NCBI GenBank assembly: GCA_016182435.1
Contig: JACPGN010000001.1
Coordinates: forward strand, 1 to 13,934
DNA length: 13,934 nucleotides
Direction of reading: 5' to 3'
Source of the DNA: Lentisphaerota bacterium
GTDB lineage: Bacteria; Verrucomicrobiota; Kiritimatiellia; JAAZAB01
In this document: piece by piece, positions 1-6,204 of the stretch
Layout: every line of letters starts with the position of its first letter
Numbering within the stretch: the stretch's first letter is position 1
Notes under the pieces: model-generated
The model's database searches: none
What the model was told of the DNA's origin: nothing
Seen by the model: the letters and a program-made list of their open reading frames with translations, nothing else
Program-made: the position numbers and the translations under genes

Positions 1-1491
1 CGGATCGGTCGCGGCCGTTTTCTTCAGGTCCGGGTTGCGTTCCAGGGCGTCTTTGAGCGTGATATCGGGAATTTCGGGAACCATCTTGGCCAGGCGGTCG
101 CATTCCGGCAGCGGAATTTGCAGCACCCTGCCGACGTCGCGGATCACGGTCTTGGCGCCCAGCGAGCCGAAGGTGATGATCTGGGCCACGTTTTCACGCC
201 CGTATTTCTGGCGGACATACTCAATTACTTCCGCGCGCCGGAACTGGCAGAAGTCAATGTCAAAATCCGGCGGACTTATCCGTTCCGGGTTGAGGAAGCG
301 TTCGAAGACCAGGTTGAAGCGCAGCGGATCCACGCTGGTAATACCCAGGGCGTAGGAAACCAGGCTGCCGGCGGCCGAGCCGCGCCCGGGTCCCACCGGG
401 ATTTTCTGTTCGCGCGCAAAGCGCACCAGATCCCACACCACCAGGAAGTAGCCGGTGAACCCGGTTCTTTCGATCACCTTAAGCTCATAATGCAATCGTT
501 CCATAATGCGGCGCTCGCGTTCGTCTTTGGGGTGCTCGGGATCTTGAACGGCATAGCGCCGGCGGATGCCCTCGCCGCAGAGGCGCGCAAGGTAATTTGA
601 CAGCGTGAAGCCCGCCGGTACGGCGAAGGCGGGGCAATGCAGTTTCGCCTTCAGGCTGAGTTCCACGTTGCAGCGCTGCGCAATCTCTACCGTGTTGCTG
701 AGCGCCGCGGGCGCCTCGCCGAAGAGCCGCGCCATTTCCGCGCCGCTTTTGAGATAAAATTCGGGGGAGCCGAATTGCATTCGCTTCGCGTCGCTCAGGA
801 CCGCGCCGGTCTGGATGCAGAGCAGGACCTCGTGGGCGGCCGCATGGCTCTTTTCGAGGTAATGCGCGTCATTGGTGGCTACCAGCTTGAGCCCCGTTCG
901 CGCGGAGAGGGCAATCAAGCCTTTATTGACCGCCGGCTGATCGCTCAAGCCGTGGTCTTCGAGTTCCAGGTAGAAATTGTCCTTGCCCAGAATCTCGGCA
1001 TATTCGCTCGCCACCCGCTCCGCGCCGGCGTCATCCTTCGCCAGCAGCCGCTCGGCGATGCGGCCTTTCAGGCAGGCCGAGAGGCCGATCAGGCCCTTGC
1101 CGTAACGCGCGAGGATTTCCTTATCAATGCGCGGCTTGTAATAATAGCCTTCCAGGTGGGCGGCTGAGACCAGGCGGATCAGGTTGGCATAGCCGGTTTC
1201 GTCGGCGGCCAGCAGGACCAGGTGGGCGGCGGCGCCCCCGGGGCCGTCGGTTTTGCGGTCGGTCCGGCTGCCGGGCGCTTCGTAGACTTCGCAACCGAGG
1301 ATCGGCTTGATGCCCTTGGCGCGCGCGGCCTTGTAAAAATCCACGGCGCCATACATGTTGCCGTGGTCGGTCATGGCCACGGCGGTTTGGCCGTGCTTCT
1401 GGACGGCCTCCATGAGCGGCTCGATCCGGCAGGCGCCATCCAGCAGGCTATAGCTGGTATGCAAATGCAGGTGAACAAAAGGCGTGGTCAT
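1..1491 (-). CDS. dnaE: DNA polymerase III alpha subunit, N-terminal 497 residues (runs off left edge)
   Basis: This is the replicative polymerase subunit of the DNA polymerase III core, which extends primers at the fork. The start MTTPFVHLHLHTSYSLLDG is the classic PHP-domain opening of DnaE. All nine PHP metal ligands known from active bacterial DnaE PHP domains can be aligned: H9, H11, D18, H43, E68, H90, C140, D208 and H210. The polymerase part begins with GPGRGSAAGSLVSYALG (about residue 364). The PDFDIDF motif at 408-414 supplies two catalytic aspartates, D411 and D413, matching E. coli D401 and D403. The third catalytic aspartate, beta-clamp motif and OB fold would lie beyond the window; DnaE is usually about 1,150 residues. 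The ATG at 1491 is chosen because it sits at the family's normal N-terminus and the upstream ATG at 1499 is out of frame. No good Shine-Dalgarno is visible. A palindromic repeat lies just upstream. Confidence 0.97.
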   Translation of the reverse strand, partial: MTTPFVHLHLHTSYSLLDGACRIEPLMEAVQKHGQTAVAMTDHGNMYGAVDFYKAARAKGIKPILGCEVYEAPGSRTDRKTDGPGGAAAHLVLLAADETGYANLIRLVSAAHLEGYYYKPRIDKEILARYGKGLIGLSACLKGRIAERLLAKDDAGAERVASEYAEILGKDNFYLELEDHGLSDQPAVNKGLIALSARTGLKLVATNDAHYLEKSHAAAHEVLLCIQTGAVLSDAKRMQFGSPEFYLKSGAEMARLFGEAPAALSNTVEIAQRCNVELSLKAKLHCPAFAVPAGFTLSNYLARLCGEGIRRRYAVQDPEHPKDERERRIMERLHYELKVIERTGFTGYFLVVWDLVRFAREQKIPVGPGRGSAAGSLVSYALGITSVDPLRFNLVFERFLNPERISPPDFDIDFCQFRRAEVIEYVRQKYGRENVAQIITFGSLGAKTVIRDVGRVLQIPLPECDRLAKMVPEIPDITLKDALERNPDLKKTAATDP

Positions 1492-1528
1492 GGCGGCATT
1501 TCAACGTATAGAAATTTCAAAGTTCGGA

Positions 1529-1603
1529 CTGGATTCCTGCTTTCGCGGGAATGACAGATAAAGTCTGCATGGTTGTCATTCCCGATCTAATCGGGAATCC
1601 AGA
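1529..1603. repeat. Palindromic repeat pair, ATTCCCG family, copy 1
   Basis: Two hairpins lie in the 216-bp gap between dnaE and the FG-GAP gene. The first (1531-1556) pairs ATTCCTGC with GCGGGAAT around TTTC, with one mismatch. The second (1574-1601) pairs ATTCCCGA with TCGGGAAT around a five-base loop. They are arranged with their ATGACA/TGTCAT ends facing each other across an 18-base spacer. In the copies at 3450 and 8356 these ends face outward. The element resembles REP/BIME-type extragenic palindromes. No gene or clear terminator is visible in the rest of the gap (1604-1707). Confidence 0.85.
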
Positions 1604-1707
1604 ATAGTTGCGGATTTTGCCGCATAATTTAAGCAGAATGCGGCCGGTCATCACGGAGTATGAATCACGGGCAGCACAGCCGCGGCCTAGAACCTAAAGG
1701 GCGCAAG

Positions 1708-3591
1708 TCAGCGAACCATCTTCAAGCTCAGGTCGTCCAGCATAAACTGCGCTTCGCCTTCCGGCATCTGGAAATACAGGCCATAGGTAAGATTGGACTG
1801 GACGGTCTGAGGGCACGCGAAGCGGTAAGTCCGTTTCTGCCAGCCACCGGAGGGCTGGACCTGGTCGGAAATATGGCGATCGGCATGCACTTCGGGGTGC
1901 TCTTCCGTCTCCTCTTCAATCAATTCGCGGCCCGAAAGCCTCCACGTGGCCGGCTTGCCTTCCAGGATAGCCGAGAAGGTGAACTCATATTCGTGACGGA
2001 TCTTCAGGGTTACCGAAGGCCCGTACATCGCGCGTGCGCCAACTACGGGACCCTGCTGGGAAACGACAAAGCCGGGATAGTGTTTGATATAGCGGAAATA
2101 CATGAAATACTCGCCCTCCACCGGCCGGATGGGATAGCCGGCGCGCAAGGCGACTTCCTTTTCGGCCGACATCATTACAGCCGAATTACAGTAGCCCACG
2201 CCGAAACCGTTATGCTGCCAGCTGGCAGGCGCTACTAAATCCTTTTCCGTGTCGGTGCCCTTGACCGGTTCAGCCTTGGGAAACTTGGGTTCGGTCTTGC
2301 TGCCCTCGTTGAGGGCAATAAGCACTTTGCCATTGGGAGAGCCCAAGAGCAGGTCAATGAGTCCATCCTCATTCCAGTCGCAGGGATAGGCAAACGACAT
2401 GCCGTTAATGACTTCCTTGTCGCCGAGTTTCACATTGTGGTCGTATTCGAGGATGGCCGGCGCCAGGGTTCCTCGAATGGCGGCCACCATGTCTTTGCCT
2501 TCCACGGCTTTCTTGGTGCCCTTGTGCAGCCGGATCTGGCCCGTGCGGGTGCCGACGATCAGGTCGCTCAGGCCGTCGCCGTTATAGTCGGTCACGGCGG
2601 GGGTAAGTTGTTCAAAGCCCTCTCCGTAGGCCAGGAAGAACACGCGGTCTTCAATGAAGACCGGCTTGTTGCGCGAGCCGGTGTTCAGCAACAATCGCAC
2701 GCTGTTGGCCGAGTAGGTGCCCTCGCCCATGATCAGGTCCGGCTTGCCGTCGTTATTCCAGTCGGCTACCCAGGGGGCCATGTAGTTGCCCAGGAGCATG
2801 ACCTGCTTGCCCAGCATCAGCGTGAGCACGCGGTCCCGGGGATCCTCCACGCCATATTCCGTGCTGATATAGCGCGGAATACCCATGCGACGGATGAATT
2901 TTGGCTGCATGCGCGTGCCAATATTTTCCAGGACCCCCACGTCGCCGTAAAACGTGCCGAAGAGCACGTCGTTATCCATATCGCCATCCCAGTCGCACAC
3001 ATGAATCTTGGCGCTCCCGCCAAGGAACGTGGGCAGAAACTCGCCGGTGGTGAACTTCGGTTTGCCCTTCTCGCCGGAGTTCAAGTAAATCCACAAATAA
3101 CCCTGCGGGTCGCTGACCACCAGGTCCTTCAAATTGTCGCCGTTCATGTCCACGAAGTTAGGACAGGTGGACATGGGCGTACTGACCATGTGGCCGACGT
3201 TGTCCAGCACCGGCAAAGCGGCGCCATGGACGCACAGATCGTTGTTCGACGCCACGCCATCCCAGTAATTGGGGACTACCTGTTCGCCTCTGAACGTCGC
3301 TGATAAGAGGTTGCCGGGTTTGCCGGTCGGGGCGGGCGCATTGGTCTGCGCCGGCGAGAGCCCGGATAGAGCCAGGAGGGCGGTCAGCGCCAGTGTCAGG
3401 CGGGGGGCAAGCGGTAACCGGTGAGTTATGTGGGTGCTGAATATTTTCTTGTCATTCCCGACTTGATCGGGAATCCAGAAATCTTCAATGCTGATGCTGG
3501 ATTCCCGCTTTCGCGGGAATGACAGCAATGAAGCCTGTAATCGTCTCTCCCTCGAAACTGAGGCATTACGGTTATTAATGGATTTCTTCAT
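1708..3591 (-). CDS. Secreted FG-GAP/VCBS beta-propeller protein with C-terminal beta-rich domain
   Basis: A 627-residue exported protein, probably periplasmic or on the cell surface. Residues 64-81 (APRLTLALTALLALSGLS) form a signal-peptide core followed by a probable cleavage site near SPA-QT. Five calcium-binding FG-GAP/VCBS loops of DxNxDxxxD type are visible: DMNGDNLKD (148), DWDGDMDND (200), DWNNDGKPD (277), DYNGDGLSD (335) and DWNEDGLID (405). Together they indicate an integrin-alpha-like beta-propeller. Residues of about 470-627 look like a beta-sandwich, perhaps carbohydrate-binding. The ATG at 3591 is two bases after the stop of the DUF4159 gene, so translation is probably coupled; no Shine-Dalgarno is seen. 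Oddly, a palindromic repeat encodes about residues 8-47, separating the basic MKKS start from the hydrophobic core. No ATG, GTG or TTG start follows the repeat before the signal core, so the true N-terminus is uncertain. The substrate or ligand is unknown. Confidence 0.85.
   Translation of the reverse strand: MKKSINNRNASVSRERRLQASLLSFPRKRESSISIEDFWIPDQVGNDKKIFSTHITHRLPLAPRLTLALTALLALSGLSPAQTNAPAPTGKPGNLLSATFRGEQVVPNYWDGVASNNDLCVHGAALPVLDNVGHMVSTPMSTCPNFVDMNGDNLKDLVVSDPQGYLWIYLNSGEKGKPKFTTGEFLPTFLGGSAKIHVCDWDGDMDNDVLFGTFYGDVGVLENIGTRMQPKFIRRMGIPRYISTEYGVEDPRDRVLTLMLGKQVMLLGNYMAPWVADWNNDGKPDLIMGEGTYSANSVRLLLNTGSRNKPVFIEDRVFFLAYGEGFEQLTPAVTDYNGDGLSDLIVGTRTGQIRLHKGTKKAVEGKDMVAAIRGTLAPAILEYDHNVKLGDKEVINGMSFAYPCDWNEDGLIDLLLGSPNGKVLIALNEGSKTEPKFPKAEPVKGTDTEKDLVAPASWQHNGFGVGYCNSAVMMSAEKEVALRAGYPIRPVEGEYFMYFRYIKHYPGFVVSQQGPVVGARAMYGPSVTLKIRHEYEFTFSAILEGKPATWRLSGRELIEEETEEHPEVHADRHISDQVQPSGGWQKRTYRFACPQTVQSNLTYGLYFQMPEGEAQFMLDDLSLKMVR
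3450..3570. repeat. Palindromic repeat pair, ATTCCCG family, copy 2 (inside a gene)
   Basis: Two hairpins: 3450-3476 pairs ATTCCCGA with TCGGGAAT around CTTGA, and 3499-3524 pairs ATTCCCGC with GCGGGAAT around TTTC. Similarity to the copy at 8356-8516 continues past the hairpins through a tail ending in CATTACGG, so the full unit is about 120 bp. It lies within the 5' end of the FG-GAP gene and is read in frame as peptide including SFPRKRESS and WIPDQVGND. Confidence 0.88.
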
Positions 3592-3593
3592 GA

Positions 3594-5048
3594 CTATTTA
3601 AAGTCTCGATCGCTCTTTTTCGTCTTGATACGCAGCGTGCCCGGCTTGGCCGTGGTTTCCTTGAGTTCCTCTTCTTTATCCGCCGGCTGATTGGTGGCGG
3701 CCGCGGCGATATTGGTCGGCGCCGTGGGCGCCGGCCGGCTCGTCACCGGGCCGGCGGGTAATTCCTTGGGCAGCAGCATTAAATCACGCTGGTAACGGGT
3801 CAACAGATGAACCACGACGTTGATGCCGAACTTGTAGGCATTGCGCGTGGTTTCATCATTGAGATTCCGGTAGATGACCCGCTGATAGTGTCCACCGGCC
3901 AGATGCGGGCCATAGACATGTCTCCAGTAGCGCCAGGCCTTTTTCTTGCCCATATCTTCGGGCTTGCCCACGTAGACTTGCCCCCATTCGATCTTGCCCT
4001 CGCGATTGAGCCGCGCTTCCCAGAGATGGCCGTAGCCGTTCAGGGTGTAAAGCACCGCCAGCTTGTCATCAATATTGATCATCTCGACCGGCTCGTCATA
4101 ATAATTCATGCCGCTGGGCAGGCCGATTTTTTCGAAGAAGGTGTTGAACATTTCGTGATTTTCCGGGACGATCTCAAAATCACGGTCCGGCAGGACGCGG
4201 TGGATCTCGCGCCGGAAAGCGACGTCGAAGCGCGAGCGGCGCCCGGCCAGGGCGCTGTCGGCCCAGATACAGCCGCCCAGCAGCAGGTAATCGCGCAGGT
4301 TCTTCACCTCGTTTTCCGTGAAGTGGAAATCCTTGTGGCCGGTCAGATAGACGAAGGGCGGCTTGATCGTGAAGAGCTGGTCCGTGCCGACGTCGAGCGC
4401 TTCGGGCTTCATCTGGGCGTCAATGCGGTCCTTGCTCCAGGCCCGGATCTGCAGCATCATGTTGTGCAGCGCGCTGGGGTTGCAATTCCAGTCGCCATCC
4501 TGGTACTTGGCCTCATAGATGGTGAACTTGGCCTTGGTCTGGCGCCCGCGGTTTTCGACTTTCCAGTCTTTCTGAAAATCGGCCACGCGCTTAAAACGCT
4601 CGATGCGCGCGAGCTCGATTCTTTTGGTCATATCGGTTTCAAGTTTGATCTCAGCCATTTTCAGCGCCGGCGCCACCGAGGGCGTCTCCGGGCGGACAAA
4701 CTCGGACGGGGCCATGGTGGTAATGCGTTTCACTTCCGTTTTCAGGTTTTCGGCCGTAGTGCTTACCTTGATCTCCTTTTTTTCGGCCTTGGTTTCCTTT
4801 GGTTGCTTGGGCGGTGGCGTGGCCGCCGACGGGGGCAGGACCAGGAGCGAGCCTTCATCGAACGAGCCGTGGGTGGCAATATAGGATGAAATCTTGTAGC
4901 CGGCGAAAATCAGGAGCAGCGAGAGATAGAAGGCCAGGGAAATCAGGAAATAGCGCGAGCGCAGCAGCGGCAGGAGCAAAAACCAGAGCCGTTTGTGGGC
5001 CGCTGATTTTTCCAGCGCTTCGATTTTATGTTCAAGATCGAGACGCAT
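3594..5048 (-). CDS. Membrane-anchored DUF4159 protein with TonB/TolA-like layout
   Basis: A 484-residue protein with a short cytoplasmic N-terminus, one membrane helix at about 33-52 and a Pro/Lys/Glu-rich linker (about 72-110, including PPPKQPKETKAEKKEIK). A DUF4159 domain runs from about residue 174 to 400, and a Pro/Thr/Lys-rich tail follows. DUF4159 hallmarks are GDW (185-187), YLTGH (234-238), YLLLGGCIWAD (254-264) and ENHEMF (296-301). The fold is thought to resemble class I glutamine amidotransferases, but no enzyme activity is established. The layout and the place directly after exbB-exbD-exbD suggest it is the force-transmitting partner that TonB or TolA would be elsewhere (inference). 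S37-xxx-Y41 in the helix aligns with the TonB SxxxH motif, with Tyr in place of His. The ATG at 5048 is preferred over an in-frame TTG at 5084 because GGAAAG lies 9 bases upstream of it. Confidence 0.85.
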   Translation of the reverse strand: MRLDLEHKIEALEKSAAHKRLWFLLLPLLRSRYFLISLAFYLSLLLIFAGYKISSYIATHGSFDEGSLLVLPPSAATPPPKQPKETKAEKKEIKVSTTAENLKTEVKRITTMAPSEFVRPETPSVAPALKMAEIKLETDMTKRIELARIERFKRVADFQKDWKVENRGRQTKAKFTIYEAKYQDGDWNCNPSALHNMMLQIRAWSKDRIDAQMKPEALDVGTDQLFTIKPPFVYLTGHKDFHFTENEVKNLRDYLLLGGCIWADSALAGRRSRFDVAFRREIHRVLPDRDFEIVPENHEMFNTFFEKIGLPSGMNYYDEPVEMINIDDKLAVLYTLNGYGHLWEARLNREGKIEWGQVYVGKPEDMGKKKAWRYWRHVYGPHLAGGHYQRVIYRNLNDETTRNAYKFGINVVVHLLTRYQRDLMLLPKELPAGPVTSRPAPTAPTNIAAAATNQPADKEEELKETTAKPGTLRIKTKKSDRDFK

Positions 5049-5057
5049 GGGCGTAGT

Positions 5058-5063
5058 CTTTCC
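5058..5063 (-). promoter_or_regulatory. Ribosome binding site deciding the DUF4159 start
   Basis: GGAAAG on the minus strand, 9 bases before the ATG at 5048. It supports that ATG over the TTG at 5084, which has no comparable site. Confidence 0.5.
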
Positions 5064-5096
5064 AATGCGGGGCAATGCCCGCAACCCAGGAAATCA

Positions 5097-5173
5097 ACCA
5101 CTGATTACACTGATGGCACGGATGGGGAAAACCGGCCCCATTCCATATCCGTGCTATCAGTGTCATCCGTGGT
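5097..5173. repeat. Long imperfect inverted repeat (27-bp arms)
   Basis: The left arm 5097-5123 (begins ACCACTGATTACACTGAT) and the right arm 5147-5173 (begins ATCCGTGCTATCAGTG) match as inverted repeats at 24 of 27 positions, around a 23-base loop. It sits in the gap between the second exbD and the DUF4159 gene, upstream of the latter. Read through, it yields TTDYTDGTDG-type peptides that I recall from spurious ORFs in PVC-group genomes. It could be a MITE-like remnant or an RNA hairpin between co-transcribed genes. Confidence 0.85.
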
Positions 5174-5214
5174 AACATTCCTATTTTTCATAGCGGTTGT
5201 TCATATATCTGGTA

Positions 5215-5637
5215 CTACTGGTTGGCGAAGAACGACAGATTTTTCACGCCCGCGGCCGCGCAGGCCGCCAGGACGTCAATGATCCGCTGCTGGCGGACTT
5301 TCGGTTGCGGGTGGATAACTACCGGCTGCTTCTCGCCGAAGAGATCAATGCACTGTTTCAGCTTTCCCTGCAACAGCGGCAGGAGCCGGTCATCGCTGGC
5401 GCCCATCGGAAGCTCATTGCAGAACACCTGGCCATTCTCCTTGATTGCCACGGTCAGTTCCGGCATCAGCGGTTGGGGCGTGGTCGGGGCGTTGCCCGGC
5501 ACCAGCAACCCAAGGTATTTCTCTTCAATCTTGATCTGGGACGAGGCTATGAAATAGAGGAGCAGCAGGAACGTGCAGTCCATCATCGGCCCCATCTGCA
5601 GTTGGCAAGGCTCGTCTTTTTCTTCCCGGAATTTCAT
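5215..5637 (-). CDS. exbD: ExbD/TolR family biopolymer transport protein (second copy)
   Basis: A 140-residue inner-membrane protein of the ExbD/TolR/MotB-like stator family. It pairs with an ExbB/TolQ channel and uses the proton gradient to drive a periplasmic partner. The cytoplasmic N-terminus (MKFREEKDEPCQLQ) is followed by one membrane helix (about 16-34), with the conserved proton-carrying aspartate at D20 in GPMMDCTFLLLLYF. A periplasmic domain of about 100 residues follows; its end (RQQRIIDVLAACAAAGVKNL) is the usual ExbD helix-strand ending. The helix start LQMGPMMDC is identical in the ExbD encoded at 5754-6197, so the two are duplicates that have diverged outside the membrane segment. 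The start is at 5637; only a weak AAGG lies about 15 bases upstream. It is separated from the first exbD by 116 bp holding a hairpin pair. Confidence 0.92.
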   Translation of the reverse strand: MKFREEKDEPCQLQMGPMMDCTFLLLLYFIASSQIKIEEKYLGLLVPGNAPTTPQPLMPELTVAIKENGQVFCNELPMGASDDRLLPLLQGKLKQCIDLFGEKQPVVIHPQPKVRQQRIIDVLAACAAAGVKNLSFFANQ

Positions 5638-5689
5638 GGGGTGCTGAACCTTCGCGTATTTTTTGCGCTTGATTCGGACGTTCCATTAA

Positions 5690-5735
5690 CCCAGCGATGC
5701 TCGCTGGGCTATGATGTTCGACCCCGTTGGGGTCG
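5690..5735. repeat. Tandem hairpins between the two exbD genes
   Basis: Two perfect hairpins: CCCAGCGA/TCGCTGGG around TGC (5690-5708), and CGACCCC/GGGGTCG around GTT (5719-5735). An outer GTTCG (5716-5720) and CGAAC (5744-5748) can lengthen the second stem. There is no T-tract, so it is not a standard intrinsic terminator. In the mRNA of this operon it could stabilise the upstream message or set relative expression of the two exbD genes. It looks like a member of a dispersed repeat family. Confidence 0.8.
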
Positions 5736-5753
5736 TGTTTCGGCGAACCTTCT

Positions 5754-6197
5754 TCAGTTTTCCTTTTCCACGGTTGAAAACAGCATGTTGGGCACTTTGG
5801 CCTCGGCCACCGCCGCCATGATCTGCTGGGTGAACTCATAGGGCACCCGCCGGTCAGTGCGCAAGACCACCCGGAAATGCGGATTCTTGCTCGTCTGGGC
5901 AGTTCGTTCGAGCAAGGGCGTCAGCTCCTGGGGATCGCCGAGGGTTTTTACGCCGATCTTGTAGGTGGGTTCGTATAAGGACTCGTCCCATTCAATATCA
6001 ATGATGAATCGGCCGGACTCGTCCTTTTCCACGATGCCCTGGTGGGTGCCGGGCAACTTTACTTCCTTGCTGATGCGTACCATGTCAATCGTGCTGACCG
6101 ACACGAAATAGAGGATCAGCAGGAAGACGCAGTCCATCATCGGCCCCATCTGCAGCTCGCAGGCTTCATCCTCGCCGGGGAGCCATTTTTTCTTCAT
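5754..6197 (-). CDS. exbD: ExbD/TolR family biopolymer transport protein (first copy)
   Basis: A 147-residue ExbD/TolR-type protein of the inner membrane, the stator partner of the ExbB encoded just upstream. The N-terminus MKKKWLPGEDEACELQ is cytoplasmic and the single membrane helix lies at about 18-37. The conserved aspartate is D22 in GPMMDCVFLLILYFV. The periplasmic domain ends in EFTQQIMAAVAEAKVPNML, the normal family ending. It starts 7 bases after the exbB stop codon, so the two are surely co-transcribed and probably translationally coupled. Compared with the second copy, the periplasmic domain differs strongly (more acidic, with IIDIEWDESLYEPTY). The two may therefore form mixed dimers or contact different partners (inference). 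Confidence 0.93.
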   Translation of the reverse strand: MKKKWLPGEDEACELQMGPMMDCVFLLILYFVSVSTIDMVRISKEVKLPGTHQGIVEKDESGRFIIDIEWDESLYEPTYKIGVKTLGDPQELTPLLERTAQTSKNPHFRVVLRTDRRVPYEFTQQIMAAVAEAKVPNMLFSTVEKEN

Positions 6198-6204
6198 GGC
6201 GTCT

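Noticed and set aside
637..1167. Plus-strand open frame of 176 codons
   Set aside because: It is antisense to dnaE, whose protein has unmistakable PHP and polymerase motifs; the plus-strand frame is a GC-rich shadow.
2437..3303. Plus-strand open frame of 288 codons
   Set aside because: It is opposite the FG-GAP gene. The translated protein shows no recognisable domain, while the minus strand shows repeated calcium-binding loops.
3807..4889. Plus-strand open frame of 360 codons
   Set aside because: It is antisense to the DUF4159 gene, which has clear family motifs and a ribosome binding site; the shadow has neither.
5049..5084. TTG start at 5084 for the DUF4159 protein
   Set aside because: It has no ribosome binding site, while the in-frame ATG at 5048 has GGAAAG at a good distance and gives a normal N-terminus.
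5028..5282. Small plus-strand frame with a TTDYTDGTDG peptide
   Set aside because: It is read from the 27-bp-arm inverted repeat and parts of two real genes; such peptides are typical spurious calls.
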